From Rhynchosporium graminicola (lineage: Eukaryota; Ascomycota; Leotiomycetes; Helotiales; Ploettnerulaceae), in NCBI GenBank assembly GCA_900074885.1, contig FJUW01000046.1, positions 39,308 through 103,307 on the forward strand: a stretch of DNA of 64,000 nt, given 5' to 3'. Position 1 is the stretch's first letter. Each line of letters begins with the position of its first letter. Of this stretch, positions 46,401 through 57,200 are shown one piece after another. The notes under the pieces are model-generated. The model worked only from the letters and a program-made list of their open reading frames with translations. It was not told the origin of the DNA and did not search any database. The position numbers and the translations under genes are program-made.

Positions 46401-48360
46401 CCTCATTACCACGAACCGGACTCACGCGAAGAGGTTCTTGGAGGTTATGCATAAAGGGGTTCCGGAATATGGCGTTACAGTGAATCCGGACAAAACGTTG
46501 GTTAATTTTGAGTGTTTGGTACAGGAGAGGAAGATAAAGAGGGTGCTTGGAAAGGAAGGAGGATTTCCGTACTGTGGGAGTTTGGTTGATATGAAGACGT
46601 TGGGTGTTAGTAAGGATAGGGAGAGGAACAAGGATGGTGGTGAGTTTTCCTTGTCTCCTTGTGCAAAGCCCGGGTGATGAGAATGGTTCGCTAATATCCG
46701 GGTGGAAATAGCCGTGCAAGATTCCCTGACGGTGGAATATTCAAGAGTCCCGGGAAAGGCGTTTGGGAGGAAAGTTCTTAGTAAGTCTATTATTCCGCTT
46801 CTCACCTATCGTCTTACAATTTCGTATCATCTTCACCACTCAAATCATGCACATATCATTTTCCACCACATCATCGCCAGTGGCGCATTTCCACTAGCCC
46901 TCTTCTCTCTGTCTTACATCTCCGCCATCAAGCGCCTCCAGATACCACTCTTCAATATCCCAGAATTCTACCCGCGTGCCCGGGAACAAAGCAAGTTGTT
47001 TTCGGTTCGCTCCCTGGTCGCTTATGTACTAGCGGTATCAAATTCTCCCCACTTCCCCCAGCACCAACCCAGTCTCAAGCACCCAAACTGCTCAAGCATT
47101 AGAACGGTATCAGAGTAATGCAATAATTAGCCAACTAAGGTGAGGGTTGTCACATACGACCATAGACTGGTGAGAACTGGGCATCCCGTCCGCTCTGCCA
47201 TACACAAGCACCAGATCGGCAGATCAGTAGTTGGGTGGGTGACCACCAGCGAATACCTGCTGTTGTATGTCTTTTGCCTTTCTGGCATTTTTTTTGTGTG
47301 ACGCCCTTGAGCCTTGAAAGGCAATAGATAATTGGCGCTTTAATCTGGCAATGAAGGGCTTGATCAGAGTTGTTGATTGGGTTGAGCAAAAGACAATGAG
47401 CTGGTGCTTGCTTACTTTTCGAGCCGAACCCCTTTTTTGGCATACGCTTTTGATCTATCTTCAGTATCCTATGTCAAGCAGGAGTTCATTCCATCGAGAG
47501 AATGTCGCCTATTCAAACCAACCTCTTCACCAATTCTTTCAGTCTTCTCACAAGCCCAGTTCTATTCTCATCTAAATCTCCAACTTCAAGCCCTATCTCG
47601 TTTCCGCTCTTTTTTCCATCTCACTGATTCCTTTTCTCCTCTGTCACACAAGTATCAACAATTGACTTACTTACTTACCCCCTTCCTCTTTCCTAGATAC
47701 ATTCAAAATCCAAGCGCACGCCATGTTCCTCGACACGCGCTTCAACTCTGTGCTTACTGTAAAAGCCAACCTCTCATCCGCGTTTGTGGAAACAGCTACG
47801 AAGATGTGGACGTATAGACGTTGTTTACTGAATTCGGGCAAGAAGATTAGTGCGAAGATGGTTATTTGTAAGTCTGAAACGCTCGAAGAGTGGGGAGGGA
47901 AGGTAGAGGGAAGGGAAAGGAAAGTGGATCAGGAGGAGGAGGAAAGAGGCTGACGGGTGTGATGAACAGGCACTATTGAAAACCTGATCAATCTAGCATT
48001 CACGCTCATGAAATCCAAAGCTAGGGATCCGAGGAATGTGGGGTATAAATGTGGGATTACGAGGGTGGAGGTTGAGTCGTAAGTTGACTCCTTTCCTTTC
48101 CGTTCCGGTATTTTTTTGTTCCGTTCCTTTCCGTTATTCTTTCTTTCTTCTTTCTTATCTCTTCTGTTATTGAACTTCTGGGGGAGGAGAATCGAGACTC
48201 GATGGATGGATGAAAGGATGGATGAATGCTGACTTGTGAATTACTTAGGTTGGTAGTGACTGCTTTCCGAGACGTGCTGGGGAAGAAACAAAGTGGTTAC
48301 CAGGAGGTGCTGAGGTGGTTGGATGGGAGGATAAGGAAGGGGAGTGTGTTCCTGGGCTGA
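43435..48360 (+). CDS. TERT: telomerase reverse transcriptase
   Basis: Eleven exons: 43435-43830, 43888-44200, 44249-44419, 44463-44782, 44828-45178, 45228-45692, 45784-46639, 46712-46780, 47697-47867, 47970-48078, 48249-48360; 3,333 nt, 1,110 residues, phase-consistent with no internal stop. Domains: TEN-like N-terminus (to about 235); RNA-binding domain with FGLRHIHVLNRYP (about 285-300) and FCRAVLSRLIPSEFWG (about 462-477); motif T FYFRHDVW (578-585); motifs 1-2 GYSQIRLLPKETGVRPIMNL; motif A FAKLDVRAAFDTI (catalytic Asp about 713); motif B' EGIPQGSILSSLLCNYF; motif C LIDDFLLIT (Asp 875 and 876); motif D NPDKTLVNF; motif E FPYCGSL; then the C-terminal extension in exons 8-11. All three catalytic aspartates are present. 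The enzyme copies its RNA template onto chromosome ends. Intron 8 is 916 bp, while the others are 43-170 bp, and it contains a 5S rRNA gene. Confidence 0.95.
47121..47129 (+). promoter_or_regulatory. TATA-like element upstream of the 5S gene
   Basis: CAATAATTA lies about 23-31 bases before the 5S start. In Neurospora and other fungi with dispersed 5S genes, a TATA-like box about 30 bp upstream is needed for Pol III transcription. Function here is inferred from position only. Confidence 0.4.
47152..47270 (+). rRNA. 5S ribosomal RNA
   Basis: A 119-nt sequence with the hallmarks of fungal 5S rRNA: start ACATACGACCATAG, a CATCCCGTCCGCTCTGCC core, the conserved TAGTTGGGTGGGTGACCACC and CAGCGAATACCTGCTGTTG stretches, and end GTTGTATGT. 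Helix I pairs ACATACGAC with GTTGTATGT along all nine bases (one G-U). Helix II pairs ACTGGTG (47166-47172) with CACCAG-A-T (47109+100 to 47216), with the expected single bulged A. Helix III pairs GGCA with TGCC. Helices II and III differ from the common fungal sequence but keep pairing. The gene is on the same strand as TERT, inside its intron 8. A TTTT run follows one base after the 3' end. Dispersed 5S genes are normal in filamentous ascomycetes; the location is not. Confidence 0.93.
47272..47275 (+). terminator. Pol III T-run terminator of the 5S gene
   Basis: TTTT begins two bases after the mature 5S end, with a second, longer T8 run at 47288-47295 as backup. This is the standard RNA polymerase III stop signal. 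Confidence 0.75.
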
Positions 48361-48655
48361 TCTTCTCGAACCATGAGAAGGAAGGAAAGGTTGAGTCTGT
48401 GGAGTGTGTATATATATGTGAATAGTTGTACTTGTGATTTATTTCAAGGGTCTTGAGACGAGATGGCCATTTGCTAGACGATTATAACACTATGATATGA
48501 CGAGTGTCTTCTTCTGAAAGAAAGACCTGTAGGAATATCCCGATGGCTTTTGACAATAGGAACATCTCGAAAGATGCAGCAGATCTGGTAATGATTGAAA
48601 GCTAATCTATGCACGAGCGATACTTTCGCAACCCTCAGTCAAAGACAGGTACAGC

Positions 48656-48688
<33 letters not shown>

Positions 48689-49554
48689 GTACGCGCGCGC
48701 GCGCATTGCCATTCATGATTCAAAACTAGGTTCTATGCGTTCCCCCAAGCCCAAGCACAAGGCGATCTGATCGATCGATAGAGATTGAGCGAAAGCCTAA
48801 GTTAACGTTGCAGATCACGGGATCTGCCTCCGAGGATAAGAAGAATCAGGAATGGATCGAGCGGGGTGTGAAACAGCAAAAAGGATTGAGATGAGGTGAC
48901 TCCTTGGCTGGGTATTATAAGTATATGCCTGACATCGAATGATCAGGTGGTGGTATATTTTATGCTTGCGCCAAAGCCCAGGTGAGGTGAATAATTTAAT
49001 TGAAAACTTCTGTGTCTTGGTTATTTACAAGTACTTATACTCCGAGTCCAAGCGAGTGAGTGGGTGAGTGAGTGAGTGGGTGGGTGGAAGATAGGATAGG
49101 ATAGGATAGGATAGGATAGGATTGGATAGGATAGGATAGGATAGGATAGGATAGGATAGGTGGAAAGATAGAGGCAGTTTTCATCTTTATCGCTGAGGTT
49201 CTGAATCCTCCCGCCGGTGGGGGGTTTTTCTTCAACTTTGGGAGTTTTCCACTTTGTCAATGAGCAACCGCTCTCTTTACATACATGTGTCTATTTTCGA
49301 TTACCACGAAGAATATACTTCTTTGTCGATATTAGGTATTTCACGTGTTAAAGGAAGGCCCTCCCTTCTCTTATCTTCTTCTTCTTCGCCAGCCCACTCC
49401 TGTACTGTACTGTACTGTACTGTAGGTCATGGTGTAAGCCAGCTACTTCGCTCTTACTGGTCTGGCTATCTGTCTGTCTGTCTGTCTGCTTGTCTTGTCT
49501 TGATTTGATTTGATTTGATTTGATTTGATTTGATTTGATTTGATTTACGCCACA
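48361..49554. other. intergenic with microsatellites
   Basis: Region downstream of TERT. It holds (CT)n then (CG)n-like runs at about 48,659-48,704, a 70-bp (ATAGG)14 tract at 49091-49160, (GTACT)n near 49,400-49,423, (GTCT)n near 49,469-49,488 and nine TGATT units at 49,501-49,546. No gene is seen. Confidence 0.6.
49091..49160. repeat. pentanucleotide microsatellite (ATAGG)14
   Basis: Fourteen consecutive ATAGG units, with one ATTGG variant at 49131-49135. Minus-strand frames across it (SYPIL repeats) are artefacts. Confidence 0.9.
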
Positions 49555-49562
49555 TACTTATA

Positions 49563-49611
49563 GGCTACAGCTAAATCGCCATAGTCAAATAGCTAAACCG
49601 CCATACGCTAA
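49563..49611 (+). repeat. left terminal inverted repeat of the MULE
   Basis: A 49-bp repeat whose reverse complement lies at 52003-52051. It is preceded by the target duplication TACTTATA at 49555-49562. Confidence 0.88.
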
Positions 49612-52002
49612 TTAGACGAGCCGAAAGTGCAGTATGCATTTATCACTACTAAGATTTATATGCATAATTATATATAGTATATCGCTAGCTATTTAATTAT
49701 CGAAATCATCTTCACCCTCTGCATCCTAAGTATATACTTCAATCCTCCTAATTACATCTCTTTGAATTAATAATTCACTCGCTATAGTAGCATTTACTAT
49801 ACTATCTGAATAATAGATTAATAATATACTATATATATACTCTCTTTCTCTCCGTGTACCGGGCTTATAGCTATCTTAATATCCCCTATTAAGCCTTTAT
49901 ATCGCTATTGCAGTCGATAATACGCTATTTTATACTAGAAAAGGCTGCCCGAGTGATATAAGGGCAGAGCTAGAGGGCAATTCAAAAGCTAAAGGCTCCC
50001 GGCGTATATTTAAAGGAGCTACTCTTCCTCTAAGCGCACCTTTAGGTCTACCTTTACCTTTAACCTTTAATAGATTCAAGAGAGGAAGAGGAGCTAGGGG
50101 AGTAGAGTATATCGATTCAGGCCTATTATAGTACCAGTAGTAATAAATATCACTTAGAAGTACACTGCCACCTTCCTGCTATCGCTTCCAAAGAGTATAA
50201 AAGTAAAGTAGACTAAATACTTATTAAATAGTATAATAATAGCTATTTAGTAGAGGTCCAGAAACAAGTAGTTTGCTATATTATTATATGATAATTTAGA
50301 GGGCCCGGCTATAAACAAATAGAAGAACTGCAGCTAAAAGAGGTATATTTATAGTATAGCGAGGTCGTAATTGCTACTACGTAATAGTTAAGAGAATACT
50401 AGTATATTAAGTATTCTAAAAGAGCTATAATTTAAGGAATACACCTCGGAGGTCTACATAGCCACACTATAAGTACAGCTTCAAAGTAGCGTAATAACCT
50501 TCAATCAGACTAGTAACTATAATTCCAAAGTAGTATGATTAGTCTACCTAAAAGGCTATAAGTTTCTCTTTCCAGAGCAGCTATATACTCTCGCAGTAGC
50601 TTATAGCGCCTACTGGAAATTAGGTATGAATCTCTAGGAGAGTAGTATTAAATGCGTCCTTAGTAGTACTAGCAAGTAGTATATTCCAGGAGCTTAAGAA
50701 TACTTAAAAGGTAAGGTAGCGTGTCCAGTTTCCAGTAGTATCTTTAATTAGCCTAGGGAAGTACTTCTTAATCTTTACTAGTACATTCATATTAATATAC
50801 TACCGGCAGAGGAAGTAGCGAGCAGATAGAAAGAATATTTCAATACACTTAATTAGAGCTAATTCCCTATCTGTTATAATAGAAACTAGCTCCTGAATCA
50901 TATATTAGGACATAAGTTCCTTAAGTTATAGTAGCGCCCAGGTATAATCTCTCTCAGTCTCTCCTAATAAGAATACTAATCTAAGCTAAATAACTATATT
51001 ATTCCTAGTAATACTACAGATATTCAAGAGAGGCATATTAAATCGATTCGTCTTATATATATAGTCGAGGAGTAATATATCTGAATACTACTTCTATAGT
51101 TAGAGAGAGATTAGGTATATAAAGAAGAGTTATTATAAAGGGCTAATCTAAGGGTAATATCGAGGGGAGAAGTTATTATTTTACAGTTCCTAAATCAGTA
51201 GCTATATAAGTACTTAACTTAAATATTTCTAGATTTATATACCTCTATAAGCTACTGAATTAGCGTCTTTCTACCTAACTCCCTTTTGCGCTCTGTTTAT
51301 ACTAGATTAGAGATATCTTTAGAAAGTAGAGAGATACCTAAGCCTTCTTCGCGTAAAGCTAAAAGTATTTAAGCGTTTAGTATACCGGCTTTAGCTAGAG
51401 AGCTAATAGAAGCATATACTTCTGCCGGAATAGAAGTAATTCTATATACTAGATAAGCTATTAAATCTGCAGAAGCCGTATAATTATATATAGCGTCGAT
51501 AACCCTCAATTACTACTTCTCTGATACTCGGTCTTTTAAGAGAGAGACTCTCATATAATACCTATACTTCTTAGAGCCTATATTTTGACGCCTCTTAGAG
51601 GGATCGATATCCTTTTGCTTACCTCTTTGGTCGTATTTACCTGCGCGATCGCAGATAAATAATACTCATATGGATTTAGTATCCTATTACTTAAAGGTAT
51701 ACCCATAAGCTTTAGTATACGCTTAGCATGCAGTAAATCCAGTAGCAATATCACTATAAATTACTGCAGGCAGCGCAGGGCCGTAAGCGTGAGAATCAGA
51801 AGTCATAGTATAAGATAGAAGTAGTAAGAGTCTAGTAAGAGTCTCTGAATAACCTCAATTTTAGCTCAATTATAATCCTCAACCTTAGGAGTAATTATAT
51901 TATTATGAAAGTTTTTATTATATATAAATAGGCCTTGCCTTCTAGTACAAATTTATATAGGGAAGCACGTCCCGTAGATACACACGCCAAGTTGATAGAA
52001 TT

Positions 52003-52051
52003 TTAGCGCATAGCGGTTTAGCTATTTAACCATGGCGATTTAGCTGTGGCC
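52003..52051 (-). repeat. right terminal inverted repeat of the MULE
   Basis: Reverse complement of the left repeat with five transition differences. It is followed by the target duplication TACTTATA at 52052-52059. Confidence 0.88.
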
Positions 52052-52059
52052 TACTTATA

Positions 52060-53516
52060 CAGTACGACACGGCCGGGCACCTTGCACGAGTCGCAGCCAT
52101 GCATCACCGATAGATATTATTGTACTGTAAGAGCTACCTACCACCAACCTACCAACCTACCAACCCTACGCACGCACGCAGCGCTGACCAACAGCAAGAG
52201 AGATTCTTGCGATAAACTTAAACTTGCCTCCAAACCCGAAAACTGGTTATAGTCATAGTCATAGTCATAGTTATGCCTGCCCGCCTTCTGGGTTTGATTG
52301 CGAATGCGAATGGAATCAATCAATCATTCATTCATTCCCCTCCGCACAAATGCCCCATTCTCAAATATAAGTAATACGCAGCGCGAAATCCATCTATGAT
52401 ACACACCTGACTGATATACCCAGCTCACATCACGCCAAATTAACAACCTCCTTCATCCAACCTCGACATGACTGTCATAGACCAGACAGCCTTTTCCCGT
52501 CGGTCTGATAATTTACACTACAGTATTTCATCCAGCCTATCAACGGGCAATCCATCTATCCCAGGATCTATCTCCCCGAGCCCCCGTCCTGATCTCGATC
52601 ACGCCGTGCGGCCGCAGTTCAATACAGTACAGAGTACTGTTACAGTAACAGCCTGACAGTGCAATCTTAGCGCAGTCAGCTATTCAGGGGCAAAGCAAGA
52701 CCAAGACCAAACCCAACAGGGCAGGGCAGGGCAGGGCAGGGCAGGATCAGTTCAGAAGCAGGAAAGAGAGGGTAGGGAATTGAAGCCATTCTGGCCCTGA
52801 TCCAGCTGGACCCTCTTCTTCTTTGCCATTCATGTTTACAATACTTCATTCTACATTCCTCGATCAAATATCAACAACCAACTGTCGTCTCTCTCTACCT
52901 ACCTGCCTGCCGGCCTACTACCTACCTATCTACCTACCTACCTACCTACCTATTCTAATCGAAATCTTCTCTCTCCCTATTACATATTTGCCTTTCACGA
53001 ACAACTCCTGCTATTCCTCACCCCCCCCCCACGGCTTCTACAGCAACTTCAATCCATTCCAATAATACCTACCTACCTACCTACCCACCGATCACTAATC
53101 AATTCATCGCATCTCTCAAACTCAACCCTCCTTCATCGTTACGCCTTCGTCTAATCATATTTACTTCTTCCTTCGCGAGTCAACATTCAGACACCCATTG
53201 TTCCATCTTCCCCCGCGCCTCTGCCGGCTCCTACCAGTATCTTCCTCCCATTCGATCCCATCAACGACATCAGACACGTCTCATCAGATCGCCAGTTGAA
53301 ACAGCCTATCCGAACTTTCCACGCCTGACCGATCACACATACAGAGGTACGTTGGTACTTGGGTTAGCTACTGCACTGCACTGCACCGCACCGCGCCACG
53401 ACACCAAGCAAGACGAGATCATCAAGGACATTTGATCAGTACGATCACCAACCGCCAACATAGCTACTTTACAAAGAGTTCTCATCCGTCCCCCAACAAC
53501 ATCTTACGAAGATGCG
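52060..53516. other. intergenic and TBC gene upstream region
   Basis: Normal-composition DNA with (GGGCA)n at about 52,716-52,745 and (CTAC)n at about 52,896-52,950. The last several hundred bases are pyrimidine-rich, like a long fungal 5' leader. Short frames here have no domain. Confidence 0.55.
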
Positions 53517-55802
53517 ATGACCTTCACCAGCCATGCCGGCCTCGCCTCGTCCATCCCAGGAACATACATGCCAGGCTCACCACCCGAACTCACAGGCTCG
53601 AAATCCTCGAAATCATCCTCCTTCCATTCCTCCTACCAATCTGACCACAGTACCATATCGGAAGACGCAGGGAATTTCGAAGACATAGGACTGGATGACG
53701 AGTCGCGGAACGAGGCACAGATTGGCACATTCGAAGTCAAAACAACCAGCAACCCATATGATGCTTCCTTTACCTACGATCTGAGGAACTCGGCGAATGC
53801 AAAGAAGCGTGTCCCCATGGCTCAAACGAATGGGAATCGAGCGCAGCACAATCGCGAATTGACGGCAACAAAGGGCAGACCGGCAATGCCGAGTTTGAGG
53901 GGTCAGATTAGGAGTGTGACGGATGGGGGTGGTTCTGGATTGGGATTACAACCTGTACAAAATGGCGGTAGCAGCGCTGGAGGAATGAGGAGACAAATGA
54001 GCAGCCCAGGCGTATCAGCGATGATGAAGCGGACAAGGAGTTCGAGCCCGAACGTCCCACGCGGAATGCAGAACCTCTCTACTATCAACGCATTAAAAAC
54101 TCGTCGAGGTAGTTGGCAAGCGAACCGCGAACGCAAAACTGCCGAACAGCTGGAGTTGGAATGTGACGAAGATGATGGGGATGATGTGCCAGACGATTGC
54201 TTTCTGGAAAACGTCCCCATGTCCCCGAGACCAGCAAGCGAACGCACGAAGAGTATGCCTCCTTCCGCAGCCACGAGTCCTGAAAGACAACCAAAGGAGA
54301 GGGTGAGGAGTATAGGGAACGGGACATCGCCTCGTCCGGCCGAACAAGGAGAATTGAGGAGTCCGAGGACAAATATGCATAGAGCGGTTACAAGTCCGCC
54401 ATATAACGGCAATAATGACCCGACCAAAGCCAGAGCCAAGAGCTGGACTGCTGCCTTACAGGAGTTGAACCAGGAAGCCAAAGATCTAACGGAAGCTCTC
54501 GAAGCACACGCTGAGCATGTGGAGAATGATCCTATGCAACGACGGAGCTTCAACACCAAACCTCGCCTCAACTCTGACACAAAACAAAGAGTCAAATCCG
54601 CCATCGCAGAACTCCCGCCTTTAAGAAGAACGGAAATAATGATCGATCCCCATCCGATCTCCAAAGAAAAAGAAGCCGTTCTCTCACGCACACGACCTTC
54701 ATGGCTGCCACCGAAGAATCCAGCAGAAGAGAAACGTCATCTCAAAGAGTATCAAAAGATGATGGCTTCAGCCTTGGAAGCGGAGAGGAAGAAAGAAGCG
54801 CAAAGCAAAGTACAAACCACCTGCCGAGACGATACCGCCTCTTCACTGTTACGAATATGGGAGGAACACGTCCTTCCCAACTGGGACGCCGTTACATCTC
54901 AGAAACGGACTCGCGAACTCTGGTGGCGTGGTATAGCGCCCCGATCTCGCGGTGTTGTATGGCAGAAAGCTATAGGGAATCAGCTCGGTTTGTCAGACTC
55001 CAGTTACGTGGCTGCTTTAAGGAGAGCGCAGGCGTTGGAAAAGACGATCAAGCGGGGTAGTGGACTGAGTCCGGATGAGGAAACGAAAAAGGGCTGGTTG
55101 AGGAGGATTGAACAGGATGTGGAGGGGACGTATAAAGAGTTGAGGATATTCCAGAAAGGGGGGCCGTTGCATGAGACTTTAAGGGACGTGTTGAGGGCGT
55201 ATGCCATGTATAGGAGTGATATTGGTTATGTGCCTGGGACTAGTGTAAGTTGCCCTCCACTCCCTTTTACATGTCCTTTATTTCCAACCTCCAAACTATT
55301 AGACCTTCGCTAATTCAGAAAACAGACAATAGCAGCTCTCCTCCTCCTCAACCTCCCCACCCCCTCCTCAACCTTTTCCGCCCTTTCAAACCTCCTAAAC
55401 CGCCCCCTCGCACACTCCTTTCACACCTCAGACCCTGGATCCATATTTCGCACCTACTCCCTCCTCTTCTCAACACTCAAACTGAAATCTCCTCGTCTCG
55501 CCAAACACCTCACGTCCCTGAACCTGGAACCTTCCACTTATCTGGGTGACATGTTCACGAGCTTGTTTACGCAAAACTTGTCGCTGGATCAGGTTACGAG
55601 GCTATGGGACGTGGTGGTTTTCGAGGGCGATGCTGTGTTGGTCAGGGCGGCTGTGGCTTACTTGGTGGGGTTGGAGGGGAAACTGTTTGGGTGTGAAAGT
55701 GGAGATATGGTGAAGGGGGTTGTGGAGGGTGGATTGAGTGCGGGTGTGAGTGTGAGTGAAGGGGAGTGGATGGGTATGGTTAGGGGTGCGGGGAAGGCGT
55801 GA
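53517..55802 (+). CDS. TBC (Rab GAP-like) domain protein
   Basis: Two exons: 53517-55244 and 55326-55802, joined across an 81-bp intron (GTAAGT...AACAG) in phase 0; 734 residues. The N-terminal 380 residues are low-complexity and Ser/Pro/Arg-rich. A helical, charged linker (EEKRHLKEYQKMMASALEAE) precedes a TBC domain at about 465-690: ELWWRGIAPRSRGVVWQ, IEQDVEGTYKELRIF, LRAYAMYRSDIGYVPGTS, TIAALLLLNLPTPSSTFSAL and RLWDVVVFEGDAVLVRAAVA. TBC proteins accelerate GTP hydrolysis by Rab GTPases in membrane traffic. The two catalytic finger motifs are altered: IxxDxxR reads IEQDVEG and YxQ reads YVP, so dual-finger catalysis looks absent. From memory, related fungal proteins share this feature, so it may be a family trait and not a local defect. 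Confidence 0.88.
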
Positions 55803-57200
55803 GAGTGAGAGTGAGGAAGTGGGGTTTTGATATGCGATGTATGCTGTAGGTGTGAGGTGGATACGTGATGGGTTGTGGTGGATGTGATGTGTGGATAGCT
55901 GTGGTATATACCTTGAAGGAAGGCGTCCGTGTTTTGAGAGATGTACAAAGTACGCGAGCAAAGTTCGAGTTGCTGGAATGGATATTCGGATAGAAGGAGG
56001 AGTTTATATAATGTTACATTGTATGTATTTATCTATGCTGTATATTGTATTGTATATATTGTCGTGTTGTTTGTGGTATTCAATGCAAGGAAGGGAGGAA
56101 GCACCTGTTATCTCTTGCTGCTTACATTTCACTGGTGTTTATTCTCTATAGGCAAGTGAGTGAGTAATATGATATGATATGTTATATCTTGCGATGATTG
56201 GTAGTCGTGGTCGTAGTTAGGGGAGAAGGGCTTCGAGATTTCGCTTGGCTAGCTAGGACTGACTAGTGTTATTATCTAGCTCTGGTTGTTCATCCTATAT
56301 CATCCTACCCTGTGCATCTCTTCCTATCTCTTCCAATATCTTCCCTTCCAATCTCATCTATCCCTTCCCCTCTCTTCCAATGTCAGCCCATCTCTTCCAA
56401 TGTCATCCCATCCCCTCTTATCCCATCCATCTTATCTCATGCGTCACTTACAATGACCGGCTCAACAGGGTCACCACGTCCATGATTCTCGCAGAAATTC
56501 ACCGAAAAAAAACAATTAGAATATGATGTTATATTGTAAAATATTGTCTTCTTAGTCTTTGAAGTCAATGAATTATCAAATATGATTTTCCTGCGATCGT
56601 TGATTTCAGAAGAGATGGAATGAACGAACAAAGGAAGAAAGAAAAAAAGAAGGGAAGAAAGAAGAAGAAAAATCCCCATCATGCCTGTGTGTACAGTCTA
56701 TATCAATCCTGAATTAGAACCTCTGATACAGAGTCACAGTCAGTTAACTTGGTACTATATTATAATCCTCTCTCATCCAAGCAGGAAATCAAGACTACAT
56801 TACCGAGTGACTTGAAGGGGGGTATTATAAATAGAGCCTCAGAGAGGCTTGGAGGAGTTTTTATATCGGTCCTTGTCCACGTTAAGACTCTTAGGAGATA
56901 TTATTGTTGAATATAGGTGCGAGGCTAGAGTTGAGCTTTATGGTTTATGGTTTGTGGTTTGAGACTTGTGGTGCTGTGGTGCTGTGGTGTGGTGCTTATG
57001 GTTTGATAGGGACTGTAATAGGGGAGGGGAGATGGAAAATGGGAGATGGAAAATGGGAGATGGGAGATGGGAGATATTTGAGGACGGATACAGGAGGGGT
57101 TATATGTAATATTGAGCATACTACCACGGATCGAGTCAAGCCATCCACGGCGACTAGATTGCGTTACGCTTCAAATAGCAAAAGAACTATTCAACCGACA
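55803..57200. other. intergenic, right edge of the gene island
   Basis: Region downstream of the TBC gene, with TCTTCCAAT-like imperfect repeats near 56,310-56,410 and GGGAGATGGAAAAT-like repeats near 57,025-57,075. No gene is recognised. Composition turns RIP-like beyond about 57.2 kb. Confidence 0.5.

Larger units (their letters stand above)
46781..47696 (+). other. long TERT intron 8 carrying a 5S rRNA gene
   Basis: Donor GTAAGT at 46781 and acceptor TCCTAG at 47696 join VPGKAFGRKVL to NTFKIQAHAMFLDTRFNS, the continuous start of the fungal TERT C-terminal extension, so the intron ends are well supported. At 916 bp it is five to twenty times longer than the other TERT introns. Its first 338 bases stay open in the upstream TERT frame to TGA/TAA-type termination at 47116-47118, just before the 5S gene. 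Confidence 0.85.
49563..52051 (-). mobile_element. RIP-degraded Mutator-like (MULE) DNA transposon
   Basis: A 2,489-bp AT-rich insert bounded by 49-bp terminal inverted repeats (49563-49611 and 52003-52051, outer end GGCTACAGCTAAATCGCC). The repeats match at 44 of 49 positions and all five mismatches are C/T or A/G transitions. The element is flanked by a perfect 8-bp duplication, TACTTATA (49555-49562 and 52052-52059). On the minus strand at about 50,770-50,880 the interior reads IITDRELALIKCIEIFFLSA, then RYFLCR, TAG, YINMNVLVKIKKY. This is the MULE transposase core (canonical TDRE...ARHLLCRWHINKN) with Trp to stop and His to Tyr, as RIP makes. No intact transposase remains. Fungal relatives include the Hop-type elements. 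An 8-bp duplication also fits hAT, but the protein motif decides for MULE. Confidence 0.85.

Noticed and set aside
46702..47118. Independent protein-coding gene in TERT intron 8
   Set aside because: It is the in-frame extension of TERT exon 8, has no start context or domain of its own and is better treated as possible intron retention.
49021..49260. Minus-strand frames with SYPIL repeats
   Set aside because: Translation of the (ATAGG)14 microsatellite, not a repeat protein.
49555..52059. hAT superfamily assignment based on the 8-bp duplication
   Set aside because: The internal TDRE...LLCR-INMNVL sequence is MULE-type, and MULEs can make 8-9 bp duplications.
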